From assembly GCF_014621695.1 (NCBI RefSeq), contig NZ_CP061281.1:4774001-4838000 (forward strand): a stretch of 64,000 bases of DNA, written 5' to 3'. Positions 17,392 to 26,267 of the stretch are shown one piece after another (the first letter of the stretch is position 1; every line of letters starts with the position of its first letter). Source of the stretch: Streptomyces xanthii. GTDB taxonomy: Bacteria > Actinomycetota > Actinomycetes > Streptomycetales > Streptomycetaceae. The translations under genes were made by a program, and so were the position numbers. A model generated the notes under the pieces. That model was not told the DNA's origin. It saw only the letters and a program-made list of their open reading frames with translations, and searched no databases.

Positions 17392-18732
17392 CTAGCCCAG
17401 GGCCTTGCCCGGAAGCTCAACCTTCGCACCGAGTTCCACGAGCTTCTCCATGAAGTTCTCGTAGCCGCGGTTGATCAGGTCGATGCCGTGCACCCGCGAG
17501 GTGCCCTGCGCGGCCAGCGCCGCGATCAGGTACGAGAAGCCGCCGCGCAGGTCGGGGATGACCAGGTCGGCGCCCTCCAGCTTGGTCGGGCCCGAGACGA
17601 CCGCGGAGTGCAGGAAGTTGCGCTGGCCGAAGCGGCAGTCGGAGCCGCCCAGGCACTCGCGGTACAGCTGGATGTGCGCGCCCATCTGGTTCAGCGCGGA
17701 GGTGAAGCCGAGGCGGGACTCGTAGACCGTCTCGTGGACGATCGACAGGCCGGTGGCCTGCGTGAGCGCCACGACCAGCGGCTGCTGCCAGTCGGTCTGG
17801 AAGCCGGGGTGGACGTCCGTCTCCAGCGCGATCGACTTGAGCTGGCCGCCCGGGTGCCAGAAGCGGATGCCCTCGTCGTCGATCTCGAAGGCGCCGCCGA
17901 CCTTCCGGTACGTGTTGAGGAAGGTCATCATCGAGCGCTGCTGGGCGCCGCGCACATAGATGTTGCCCTGCGTGGCGAGCGCGGCCGAGGCCCAGGACGC
18001 CGCCTCCAGGCGGTCCGGCAGCGCGCGGTGCGTGTAGCCGCCCAGCTTGTCGACACCCGTGATGCGGATGGTGCGGTCGGTGTCCATCGCGATGATCGCG
18101 CCCATTTTCTGCAGGACGCAGATCAGGTCCTCGATCTCCGGCTCGACGGCCGCGTTCGAGAGCTCCGTGACGCCCTCGGCGAGGACGGCCGTGAGCAGGA
18201 CCTGCTCGGTGGCGCCCACGGAGGGGTAGGGGAGCTGGATCTTCGTGCCGCGCAGCCGCTGCGGGGCCTCCAGGTACTGGCCGCCCTCGCGCTTCTCGAT
18301 CGTCGCGCCGAACTGGCGCAGCACCTCGAAGTGGAAGTCGATGGGACGGCCGCCGATGTCGCAGCCGCCCAGACCCGGGATGAACGCGTGGCCGAGGCGG
18401 TGCAGCAGCGGGCCGCACAGCAGGATCGGGATGCGGGAGGACCCGGCGTGCGCGTCGATGTCCGCGACGTTCGCCGACTCGACGTGCGAGGGGTCCATCA
18501 CCAGCTCGCCCGGCTCCTCGCCCGGACGGACCGTCACGCCGTGCAGCTGCAGCAGTCCGCGCACCACACGGACGTCACGGATGTCCGGGACGTTGCGCAG
18601 CCGGCTCGGGGCGCTGCCGAGCAGCGCGGCCACCATGGCCTTGGGCACGAGGTTCTTCGCGCCGCGGACACGGATCTCGCCCTCCAGCGGGGTTCCGCCG
18701 TGGACAAGCAGTACATCGTCGGTGACGGTCAT
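17392..18732 (-). CDS. murA: UDP-N-acetylglucosamine 1-carboxyvinyltransferase
   Basis: 446 aa, first committed step of peptidoglycan synthesis: enolpyruvyl transfer from PEP to UDP-GlcNAc. 'GGTPLEGEIRVRGAKN' is the N-terminal substrate-binding motif with the conserved Lys, and Cys124 in 'PGLGGCDIGGRPIDFH' aligns with the fosfomycin-reactive Cys115 of E. coli, so it should be fosfomycin-sensitive. The ATG at 18732 is used because family N-termini begin close to it; the ribosome-binding site is weak. Divergent from yqgE. Confidence 0.94.
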   Translation of the reverse strand: MTVTDDVLLVHGGTPLEGEIRVRGAKNLVPKAMVAALLGSAPSRLRNVPDIRDVRVVRGLLQLHGVTVRPGEEPGELVMDPSHVESANVADIDAHAGSSRIPILLCGPLLHRLGHAFIPGLGGCDIGGRPIDFHFEVLRQFGATIEKREGGQYLEAPQRLRGTKIQLPYPSVGATEQVLLTAVLAEGVTELSNAAVEPEIEDLICVLQKMGAIIAMDTDRTIRITGVDKLGGYTHRALPDRLEAASWASAALATQGNIYVRGAQQRSMMTFLNTYRKVGGAFEIDDEGIRFWHPGGQLKSIALETDVHPGFQTDWQQPLVVALTQATGLSIVHETVYESRLGFTSALNQMGAHIQLYRECLGGSDCRFGQRNFLHSAVVSGPTKLEGADLVIPDLRGGFSYLIAALAAQGTSRVHGIDLINRGYENFMEKLVELGAKVELPGKALG

Positions 18733-18984
18733 GAATCTCGCGTTCCGATGAGGATGGGCAGGGACCAAGCCATAAGAGTAAGGGCCGCCTCCCCTTGTTC
18801 CGTAAGCCCGATGACATACAGAACCGTCATGACTTCGCTACAACACGAACCGTTCCGAATCGGACACATGGGGTGACCGCCGGGCCTGTCGCGCGCATTC
18901 CGTTTCCGCCCGCCCTGAGCTGCGTTCATACGGTTGTCGCGCTTGGCTCCCCCTCCGGAGGCAAGATGCGGGATCATGTCTGCC

Positions 18985-19554
18985 ATGACCGAGGTGTCCT
19001 CGCTCACAGGGCGGCTGCTCGTGGCCACACCCGCCCTCGCGGACCCGAATTTCGACCGGGCGGTCGTGCTGCTCCTCGACCACGACGAGGAGGGCTCGCT
19101 CGGCGTCGTCCTCAACCGGCCCACGCCGGTGGACGTCGGCGACATCCTGGAGGGCTGGGGCGACCTGGCCGGTGATCCGGGTGTCGTCTTCCAGGGCGGT
19201 CCGGTCTCGCTGGACTCCGCGCTCGGCGTGGCCGTCATCCCCGGCGACTCGCTGGAGCGCGCCCCGCTCGGCTGGCGCCGGGTGCACGGCGCGATCGGCC
19301 TCGTCGATCTGGAGACCCCGCCGGAACTGCTCGCCGCGGCCCTCGGTTCGCTGCGGATCTTCGCCGGCTACTCGGGCTGGGGCCCGGGCCAGCTGGAGGG
19401 CGAGCTGACCGACGGGGCCTGGTACGTCGTCGAGTCGGAGCCCGGCGACGTGTCGGTGACCCGCCCCGAGGGGCTGTGGCGGGCGGTGCTGCGCCGCCAG
19501 CGCAGCGAGCTCGCGATGGTCGCCACCTACCCGGACGACCCGTCGCTCAACTGA
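18985..19554 (+). CDS. yqgE: YqgE/AlgH family protein (UPF0301)
   Basis: 189 aa from the ATG at 18985 (in-frame ATG at 18976 also possible; GGAGG is at 18957-18961). 'LTGRLLVATPALADPNFDRAV' and 'GVVLNRPTPV' are the family N-terminal signatures, and 'FQGGPVSLDSALGV' and 'FAGYSGWGPGQLE' follow. Molecular function is unknown in spite of wide conservation. Confidence 0.9.
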   Translation: MTEVSSLTGRLLVATPALADPNFDRAVVLLLDHDEEGSLGVVLNRPTPVDVGDILEGWGDLAGDPGVVFQGGPVSLDSALGVAVIPGDSLERAPLGWRRVHGAIGLVDLETPPELLAAALGSLRIFAGYSGWGPGQLEGELTDGAWYVVESEPGDVSVTRPEGLWRAVLRRQRSELAMVATYPDDPSLN

Positions 19555-19618
19555 CCGTGCCGGGGGCGGCACCGGCGGCTCTTCGCCGTTCGCGGGCGCT
19601 TCAGTACCCTTGGCCTTT

Positions 19619-19909
19619 ATGAGCACTCTCGAGCCCGAGCGCGGGACAGGTACGGGGACCCTCGTAGAGCCGACGCCGCAGACGTCGCACGGGGACGGCG
19701 ATCACGAGCGCTACGCCCACTACGTCCAGAAGGACAAGATCATGGCCAGCGCGCTCGACGGCACGCCGGTCGTCGCGCTCTGCGGCAAGGTCTGGGTGCC
19801 GGGCCGTGACCCGAAGAAGTACCCCGTGTGTCCCATGTGCAAGGAGATCTACGAGTCCATGGGCGCCGGCGGCGACAAGGACAAGGGCAAGGACGGCGGG
19901 AAGAAGTAA
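19619..19909 (+). CDS. DUF3039 small zinc-ribbon-like protein
   Basis: 96 aa, ATG at 19619. The conserved block 'HYVQKDKIMASALDGTPVVA' followed by CGKVWVPGRDPKKYPVCPMC defines DUF3039; the single Cys and the CPMC pair could bind a metal. The lysine/glycine-rich tail is disordered. Actinobacteria-specific, function unknown. No co-transcribed partner is obvious beyond yqgE, 64 bp upstream. Confidence 0.85.
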   Translation: MSTLEPERGTGTGTLVEPTPQTSHGDGDHERYAHYVQKDKIMASALDGTPVVALCGKVWVPGRDPKKYPVCPMCKEIYESMGAGGDKDKGKDGGKK

Positions 19910-20586
19910 CGCTCCCTCCCTCGTCCCCCGTTCCGTCTCGTCCCCGGAGGCTCCCCGTGTGCGGCAGTGATGCCGCGCGCCGGGAGCCTCTCGCGTGCGT
20001 GCGGGAGTCCTTCGTGCTTTCGGTGTGCTCGGACGTCCGATCGAAGGGGCGCCCCCGATCGTGTGAGTCACGCGGAGGTGCGGCGTGTTCCGGCGGTTCC
20101 GGCGCCGGGGGCCGTGGTGCTCAGTGCTCCCGTCACCTGCGGGCGCCCCGGATCGCGCCGGTGCGCGCGGCGGGCCCGTCCCGTCCGGATATGCGCGCCG
20201 GGACGGCACGACCGGCCCTTACGCGCTTCTCGTGCGACGCACATATGCGACCCGCATGCGGACCGGGCCCGGGCCCCTCACGTCCGTGGGCCGTCTTCCG
20301 GAGCGCCGTCCGAAACCCCTCGTACGTCACCGGAGGGGCACAGAGCGTGCGAGGCGGTGATGTGCCGTCAAAACGGTCATCTCCCAGGTGGAAGGGGCGA
20401 ATGCCTCCTACCGGACCCCCTCTCCGGGTGCCGGGGAAGATGTGCCAGAGTTGCCACGTCCGGCCTGTCAGCACGTACCGTACGGCGGAACAGGCGTTAC
20501 GGCGGGTACGACGGTCGCGCGCGGACCACGCGGGGCCAAGGCCGTCGCTGATGCGCACGGCCGGACATCGGGAAGGGGCAGCCGGT
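19910..20586. other. 677-bp gene-free region upstream of the molybdenum hydroxylase operon
   Basis: A nested hairpin at 19947-19990 (outer GAGGCTCCC / GGGAGCCTC, inner GCGGCA / TGCCGC) probably terminates the DUF3039 transcript. The remaining ~590 bp has open frames on both strands, but none has a plausible start, a family resemblance or normal Streptomyces codon bias. It is presumably the control region of the operon starting at 20587. Confidence 0.5.
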
Positions 20587-21483
20587 TTGACCACGCACGC
20601 ACCGCAGGCGACACAGGCCGCGGTACTTCCGGGTTCGCTCGACGAGGCGGTCGCGGCGCTCGCCGCCCTGCCCGCCGCCGTGCCCGTAGCCGGCGGCACC
20701 GATCTCATGGCGCAGGTCAACGCGGGTCAACTCCGTCCCGCCGCCCTCGTCGGACTCGGCCGGATCAGCGAGATCCGCGGCTGGCAGTACCAGGACGGGC
20801 ACGCGCTGCTCGGCGCCGGACTCACTCACGCCCGCATGGGCCGCCCCGACTTCGCCGCGCTCATCCCCGCCCTCGCCGCCGCCTCCCGCGCCGCGGGACC
20901 GCCCCAGATCCGCAACGCGGGCACCCTCGGCGGCAACATCGCCTCCGCCGCGCCGACCAACGACTCGCTGCCCGTGCTCGCCGCCCTGGAGGCCACGCTC
21001 GTCATCGCGGGACCCGGCGGCGCCCGGCGTGAGGTGCCCGTCTCGCACCTCCTCGCCGGCATGGAGATGCTCCGGCCCGGCGAACTCATCGGCTTCGTAC
21101 GGGTGCCGCTGCTGCACGCCCCGCAGGTCTTCCTCAAGGCCACCGGCCGCACCGGGCCCGCCCGCGCGACCGCCTCCGTGGCCCTGGTCCTCGACCCGGC
21201 CCGGCGCGGCGTGCGCTGCGCGGTCGGCGCGATCGCGCCCATGCCGCTGCGGCCCCTGGAGGCCGAGCAGTGGGTGGCCTCGCTCATCGACTGGGACGGG
21301 GAGCGCGGGGCGCTCGTGCCCGAGGCCGTGCAGGCGTTCGGCGAGTACGTCGCCGCGGCCTGCATCCCCGATCCGGAGCCCGAAGCGGACGGCACGCAGC
21401 AGCAACTGCCGCCCGCCGTACTGCATCTGCGGCGCACCGTCGCCGTGCTGGCCCGGCGTGCACTTGGGAGGGCGCTGTCGTGA
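20587..21483 (+). CDS. Molybdenum hydroxylase FAD-binding subunit
   Basis: 298 aa from a TTG at 20587 with GGAAGGGG 8 bp upstream (an in-frame ATG at 20551 is a weaker choice). The FAD-binding domain of the xanthine dehydrogenase/CoxM family shows 'AVPVAGGTDLMAQVN' (FAD pyrophosphate loop) and 'IRNAGTLGGNIASAAPTND'. It passes electrons from the 2Fe-2S subunit to an acceptor. Its stop overlaps the GTG of the iron-sulfur subunit (GTGA), so the three subunits are translationally coupled. Confidence 0.9.
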   Translation: MTTHAPQATQAAVLPGSLDEAVAALAALPAAVPVAGGTDLMAQVNAGQLRPAALVGLGRISEIRGWQYQDGHALLGAGLTHARMGRPDFAALIPALAAASRAAGPPQIRNAGTLGGNIASAAPTNDSLPVLAALEATLVIAGPGGARREVPVSHLLAGMEMLRPGELIGFVRVPLLHAPQVFLKATGRTGPARATASVALVLDPARRGVRCAVGAIAPMPLRPLEAEQWVASLIDWDGERGALVPEAVQAFGEYVAAACIPDPEPEADGTQQQLPPAVLHLRRTVAVLARRALGRALS

Positions 21484-22985
21484 CGAACGAGTACCACGGT
21501 CCGGGATCCGGCCCCTCCGGTTCCGACGTCCCCGGCGCCGACGGATGGCAGCCGGTGCCGCCGGGCGAGTACGACTCCGACGCGACCGCCTTCGTGCAAC
21601 TGCCGCCCGAGGGCTTCCCGGAGACCGCGCCGCTGGCCGCGCCCGGGCACAACTACGTGCCGCCGCAGATAACGGTGAGCCCGGCCACGGGCGCCGCCGC
21701 GGTCGATCCGGCGGCGACCGGGGTGTGGGTGCTCCCGCCCGAGCTGACCGGTGCCGCGCCGGAGCAGCCCGCGCAGGCGCCGCAGCCCGAGCCGCAGCCC
21801 GCGCATCCCGAGCACGCCGAGTACCAGACCGGGCAGTGGTCGATCCCCGTCGTGTCGGAGGGCGAACTCGCGGACGACTCCGGCGAGTTCACGACCTCGT
21901 CGATCGCCGAGCAGTGGGGCGACCGGAACCCGCCGCCCGCCACGCTGCCGGGTGGCGCGACCGCGCCGTGGGCCCACGAGGCATGGGCTCAGCCCGACCC
22001 CGTGCCCGACCCCGACCCCGAGCCCGCGCCTGTGCGGGAAGAGGTCCCGGAGGCGGAAGCGGAACCGCAAGCGGAACCCGCGGCTGTTCCTGCGGCCGAG
22101 CCCGCCGAGCCCGCTGAGTCCGTCGAGCCCGCCCCGTCGGTCGAGCCTGGCGAACTCGCCGAGCCCGTAGAGCTCGTTGAGCCTGTCGCGCCCGTCGAGC
22201 CCGTCGATCCTGCCGCGGAGGCGGCCGCCGAGCCGACCGCCGACGGCACGCCCGGAGACGCCGCCGCCGAACCGGACGCCCCCGCCGCCCCCGTCGCCAC
22301 GCCCCTGCACGACGACCACCCCCTGGTCAGCTACGTCCTGCGGGTCAACGGCAGCGACCGCCCCGTCACCGACGCCTGGATCGGCGAGTCCCTGCTCTAC
22401 GTGCTGCGCGAGCGGCTCGGCCTGGCCGGCGCCAAGGACGGCTGCTCGCAGGGCGAGTGCGGCGCGTGCAACGTCCAGGTGGACGGCCGTCTCGTCGCCT
22501 CCTGCCTCGTCCCGGCCGCCACCACCGCCGGCAGCGAGGTCCGTACCGTCGAGGGCCTGGCCGCGGACGGGCAGCCCTCCGACGTGCAGCGGGCGCTGAC
22601 CGCCTGCGGCGCCGTCCAGTGCGGCTTCTGCGTGCCCGGTATGGCGATGACCGTCCACGACCTGCTCGAGGGCAACCCCGACCCGAGCGACCTGGAGGCC
22701 CGCCAGGCGCTGTGCGGCAACCTGTGCCGCTGCTCCGGTTACCGGGGTGTGCTCGACGCGGTGCGGCAGGTGACCGCCGAGCGCAAGGCGTCCGCCGAGG
22801 CCGCCGAGACGGCCGAGGCCGACGGGCCGGGCGCGTCCGAGGCCGGCGAACCGCGCATCCCGCACCAGGGCGGCCCCGTGCACGGCGAGGGCGTGGCCCC
22901 GCCCCTCGGCGAGAGCGGACCGTTCGGCGACAGCGGCACGGCCGACGGCGCATTCGGTGACTTCCGGAACGGAGGGCAGGCATGA
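21480..22985 (+). CDS. Molybdenum hydroxylase [2Fe-2S] subunit with long disordered N-terminal extension
   Basis: 501 aa; GTG overlapping the upstream stop with GGGAGG 7 bp before. Only residues about 280-430 are the usual small subunit: plant-type ferredoxin cysteines in 'GCSQGECGACNVQVDGRLVASC' and the second cluster in 'CGAVQCGFCVPGM' and 'CGNLCRCSGY'. The family is normally 150-200 aa. Here ~280 residues of Pro/Glu/Ala-rich low-complexity sequence with Glu-Pro repeats precede it, and ~60 residues follow. It relays electrons from the Mo centre to FAD. The extension has no recognisable domain; it may tether the complex. Confidence 0.88.
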   Translation: MTNEYHGPGSGPSGSDVPGADGWQPVPPGEYDSDATAFVQLPPEGFPETAPLAAPGHNYVPPQITVSPATGAAAVDPAATGVWVLPPELTGAAPEQPAQAPQPEPQPAHPEHAEYQTGQWSIPVVSEGELADDSGEFTTSSIAEQWGDRNPPPATLPGGATAPWAHEAWAQPDPVPDPDPEPAPVREEVPEAEAEPQAEPAAVPAAEPAEPAESVEPAPSVEPGELAEPVELVEPVAPVEPVDPAAEAAAEPTADGTPGDAAAEPDAPAAPVATPLHDDHPLVSYVLRVNGSDRPVTDAWIGESLLYVLRERLGLAGAKDGCSQGECGACNVQVDGRLVASCLVPAATTAGSEVRTVEGLAADGQPSDVQRALTACGAVQCGFCVPGMAMTVHDLLEGNPDPSDLEARQALCGNLCRCSGYRGVLDAVRQVTAERKASAEAAETAEADGPGASEAGEPRIPHQGGPVHGEGVAPPLGESGPFGDSGTADGAFGDFRNGGQA

Positions 22986-25336
22986 CGAACGAAGCGACCG
23001 AGGCCACCACCCTGCTCACCGGGACCACTCCGGTCCCGGGCACGCCCCCCGGCCCGCCCGAGACCGAGGAGCTCCCGCACGGCCTCGGCGTCACGCTGCC
23101 GACCGTGGAGGCCGCCCCCAAGGCCGAGGGCACGTTCCCGTACGCCTCCGACCTGTGGGCCGAGGGCCTGCTCTGGGCCGCCGTGCTGCGCTCCCCGCAC
23201 GCCCACGCGCGCGTGGTGTCCATCGACACCACCCACGCGCGCGAGATGCCCGGCGTGCGCGCCGTCGTCACGCACGAGGACGTCCCCGGCGGGCCCGTGC
23301 CCGGCCACCGGGCCGCCGACCGCCCGGTGTTCGCCTCCGACCTCGTGCGCCACCACGGCGAGGCGCTCGCCGCCGTCGCCGCCGACCACCCGGACACGGC
23401 CCGGATCGCCGCCGCCGCGATCATCGTCGAGTACGAGGTCCTCGAACCCGTCACCGATCCCGAACAGGCCTTCGCCGCCGAGCCGTTGCACCCCGACGGC
23501 AATCTGATCCGGCACATCCCGCTGCGCCACGGCGACCAGGAGGCGACCGGCGAGACCGTCGTCGAGGGCCTCTACCGCATCGGCCGCCAGGACCCCGCCC
23601 CCATCGGCGCCGAGGCCGGCCTCGCCGTCCCGCGCCCCGACGGCGGCGTCGAGCTCTACATCGCCTCGACCGACCCGCACGGCGACCGCGACCTCGCCGC
23701 CGCCCGCTACGGCCTGGAGCCCGAGCGGGTGAAGGTCGTCGTCACGGGCGTCGCCGGCGCGACCGCCGACCGCGAGGACCCGAGCTTCCACCTCCCGCTC
23801 GGCCTGCTCGCGCTGCGCACCGGACACCCGGTCAAGCTCACCGCCACCCGCGAGGAGTCCTTCCTCGGCCACCCGCACCGCCACCCGACGCTGCTGCGCT
23901 ACCGCCACCACGCCGACGCCGAGGGCCGGCTCGTGAAGGTCGAGGCGCAGATCCTGCTCGACGCGGGTGCCTACGCCGACACCTCGTCCGACGCCCTCGC
24001 GGCGGCCGTCTCCTTCGCCTGCGGCCCCTACGTCGTGCCGAACGCCTCGATCGAGGGCTGGGCGGTCCGCACGAACAACCCGCCGTCCGGTCACGTACGC
24101 GGTGAGGGCGCGCTCCAGGTCTGCGCCGCCTACGAGGCCCAGATGGACAAGCTCGCCAAGAAGCTGAACCTGGACCCGGCCGAGCTGCGCCTGCGCAACG
24201 TCATGGCCACGGGCGACGTCCTGCCCACCGGCCAGGCCGTCACCTGCCCGGCGCCGGTCGCCGAACTCCTCACCTCCGTACGGGACTTCCCGCTCCCCGA
24301 GCTGCCCATGGACACGCCGGAGGAGGACTGGCTGCTGCCCGGCGGCCCCGAGGGCGCGGGCGAGCCGGGGGCCGTGCGGCGCGGTGTCGGCTACGGCATC
24401 GGCATGGTGCACATGCTCGGCGCGGAAGGCGCCGACGAGGTCTCCACCGCCACGGTGAAGGTCCAGGGCGGTGTCGCCACCGTCATCTGCGCGGCCGTCG
24501 AGACCGGCCAGGGCTTCACGACGCTGGCCCGCCAGATCGTCCAGGAGACCCTCGGCATCGACGAGGTCCACGTGGCGCCCGTCGACACCGACCAGCCCCC
24601 GGCCGGCCCCGGCTGCCGGGGCCGGCACACCTGGGTCTCGGGCGGCGCGGTCGAGCGGGCGGCCAAGATGGTCCGCACCCAGCTTCTCCAGCCGCTGGCC
24701 CACAAGTTCGGCATGTCGACCGAGCTGCTCCAGATCGCCGACGGCAAGATCACCTCCTACGACGGCGTCCTGTCGACCACGGTCGAGGAGGCCATGGACG
24801 GCAAGGAGCTCTGGGCCACCGCCCAGTGCCGCCCGCACCCCACCGAGCCCCTCGACGCGGACGGCCAGGGCGACGCCTTCGTCGGCCTCGCCTTCTGCGC
24901 GATCCGCGCGGTCGTGGACGTCGACATCGAGCTCGGCTCCGTCCGCGTGGTCGAGCTGGCCGTGGCCCAGGACGTGGGCCGCGTCCTCAACCCCGGGCAG
25001 CTCGCGGCCCGGATCGAGGCGGGCGTCACGCAGGGCGTCGGCGCGGCCCTCACGGAGAACCTCCGTACTCCCAAGGGCATCGTCCGCCGCCCCGACCTCA
25101 CCGGCTACGCCCTGCCGACCTCCCTCGACGCCCCCGACATCCGCATCGTCAAACTCGTCGAGGAACGCGACGTGGTGGCCCCCTTCGGCGCCAAGTCCGT
25201 CAGCGCGGCCCCCGTCGTGGCGTCCCCGGCGGCGGTCGCCTCCGCGGTCCGCGCGGCGACGGGCCGCCCCGTCAACCGCCTCCCGATCCGCCCCCAGGCG
25301 GCCGTCGTCACGGAACCCGCCAGCACGTCGACGTGA
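22982..25336 (+). CDS. Molybdopterin-binding subunit, xanthine dehydrogenase family, atypical active site
   Basis: 784 aa, ATG overlapping the upstream stop. The N-terminal domain ('AAVLRSPHAHARVVSIDT') and the two molybdopterin domains ('RLRNVMATGD', 'AAVETGQGFTTLARQI', 'CRGRHTWVSGGA') fit the xanthine/aldehyde dehydrogenase large subunit. The near-C-terminal GxGE motif with the catalytic glutamate, found as GVGE in relatives, aligns here with SVSA at 739-742, so the essential general base appears to be Ala742. The substrate is therefore doubtful: it may be a non-purine hydroxylase with another base, or an inactive enzyme. S. coelicolor-type genomes have several such operons. Confidence 0.85.
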   Translation: MTNEATEATTLLTGTTPVPGTPPGPPETEELPHGLGVTLPTVEAAPKAEGTFPYASDLWAEGLLWAAVLRSPHAHARVVSIDTTHAREMPGVRAVVTHEDVPGGPVPGHRAADRPVFASDLVRHHGEALAAVAADHPDTARIAAAAIIVEYEVLEPVTDPEQAFAAEPLHPDGNLIRHIPLRHGDQEATGETVVEGLYRIGRQDPAPIGAEAGLAVPRPDGGVELYIASTDPHGDRDLAAARYGLEPERVKVVVTGVAGATADREDPSFHLPLGLLALRTGHPVKLTATREESFLGHPHRHPTLLRYRHHADAEGRLVKVEAQILLDAGAYADTSSDALAAAVSFACGPYVVPNASIEGWAVRTNNPPSGHVRGEGALQVCAAYEAQMDKLAKKLNLDPAELRLRNVMATGDVLPTGQAVTCPAPVAELLTSVRDFPLPELPMDTPEEDWLLPGGPEGAGEPGAVRRGVGYGIGMVHMLGAEGADEVSTATVKVQGGVATVICAAVETGQGFTTLARQIVQETLGIDEVHVAPVDTDQPPAGPGCRGRHTWVSGGAVERAAKMVRTQLLQPLAHKFGMSTELLQIADGKITSYDGVLSTTVEEAMDGKELWATAQCRPHPTEPLDADGQGDAFVGLAFCAIRAVVDVDIELGSVRVVELAVAQDVGRVLNPGQLAARIEAGVTQGVGAALTENLRTPKGIVRRPDLTGYALPTSLDAPDIRIVKLVEERDVVAPFGAKSVSAAPVVASPAAVASAVRAATGRPVNRLPIRPQAAVVTEPASTST

Positions 25337-25352
25337 ACCTAGGCTGGGCCCC

Positions 25353-25892
25353 GTGACCGATGACATCGCGTACGACATACGGATCCGGCCCGGTGACGGG
25401 GACGACGCGCCCGCCATCCTCGGGATGCTCGACGGGGCCGTGGCCTGGATGAACTCCCGGGGGAACACGGAGCAGTGGGGGACCGTGCCGTACTCGCGGA
25501 CGCGCGGCGGCACCGAGCGCGTCGAGCGGTACACCACCGTCAACCAGCCCTTCGTCGCCGAGCTGAACGGCGTGCCCGTCGGAGCCGTCGTCCTGGACAC
25601 CGGCCCCAGCCCGCAGATGCCGATCCCCCCGGCCGACGAACCCGAGCGTTACGTGAGGCTGTTGATCAGCGACCGCCGCCGGGCCGGGCTGGGCATCGGA
25701 TCCGCCCTGCTCGCACACGCCGCCGAGCAGACGCGCCGGGCCGGGGTGGACCTGCTGCGGGTGGACTGCTGGGCGGGCGGCGGCGGACAACTCGTCGCCT
25801 ACTACGAACGGAACGGCTTCGTCCGCACGGAGAGCTTCCGCTCCGGCGAGTGGCCGGGACAGGTACTGGCCCGGCGAGTCGGCGCGGTCTGA
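25353..25892 (+). CDS. GNAT family N-acetyltransferase
   Basis: 179 aa, GTG at 25353, 16 bp after the hydroxylase operon. The single GNAT domain has 'RYVRLLISDRRRAGLGIGSALL' (acetyl-CoA loop R-x-x-G-x-G) and 'YYERNGFVRTESF' at the C-terminus. Substrate unknown. It may be part of the operon transcript; a terminator hairpin follows. Confidence 0.85.
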   Translation: MTDDIAYDIRIRPGDGDDAPAILGMLDGAVAWMNSRGNTEQWGTVPYSRTRGGTERVERYTTVNQPFVAELNGVPVGAVVLDTGPSPQMPIPPADEPERYVRLLISDRRRAGLGIGSALLAHAAEQTRRAGVDLLRVDCWAGGGGQLVAYYERNGFVRTESFRSGEWPGQVLARRVGAV

Positions 25893-25897
25893 CGCCG

Positions 25898-25950
25898 AAG
25901 GGGCGCCCCCCCTCGCGGAGATCGTCCGCGGGCAGGGGCGCCCCTTCGCC
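25898..25950 (+). terminator. Terminator hairpin after the GNAT gene
   Basis: Outer arms GAAGGGGCGCCCC and GGGCGCCCCTTC enclose an inner dyad CGCGGA / TCCGCG. It lies between the GNAT stop and tRNA-Cys on the other strand, so it can serve both directions. Confidence 0.7.
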
Positions 25951-25984
25951 TTCGCGCAGCCCAGCGCCGTTGGGCTGCGACCGA

Positions 25985-26055
25985 GGCCGTGACCGGATTC
26001 GAACCGGCGTGCTTCGCTTTGCAGGCGAATCCCTGAGCCACTCGGGCACACGGCC
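25985..26055 (-). tRNA. tRNA-Cys (GCA)
   Basis: 71 nt on the minus strand, complete cloverleaf: acceptor GGCCGTG / CACGGCC, D-arm, anticodon arm TTCGC-CTGCAAA-GCGAA with anticodon GCA, four-base variable loop and T-arm with TTCGAAT. The 3' CCA is not encoded. Confidence 0.95.
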
Positions 26056-26267
26056 GAGCAAGTCCGGTCGGGGGTGCCTCTCGGCGGGCTCCCGGTCGAA
26101 CTGCAACGACCGTACGAGCCCCCAAGCCGCCCCCTCAAGGGATCCGGGCGGGGTGCAACACGACTGCCATGTCCCGTTCACGCTCGGGGTCGTACGACCA
26201 AGGGACCAGGCAGAAGGCGGTCTTCCGACAGGGGTCAGACAGCGCTACGCCCCTTACCCTGATGCGC

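Noticed and set aside
19967..20551. 194-codon plus-strand open frame in the 677-bp gap
   Set aside because: Cys/Arg/Pro-rich, no ribosome-binding site and no family features; its start lies inside the terminator hairpin.
20133..20720. 195-codon minus-strand open frame upstream of the molybdenum hydroxylase operon
   Set aside because: It overlaps the start of the FAD subunit gene, shows no recognisable motif and has Ser/Arg/Thr-rich composition typical of antisense frames.
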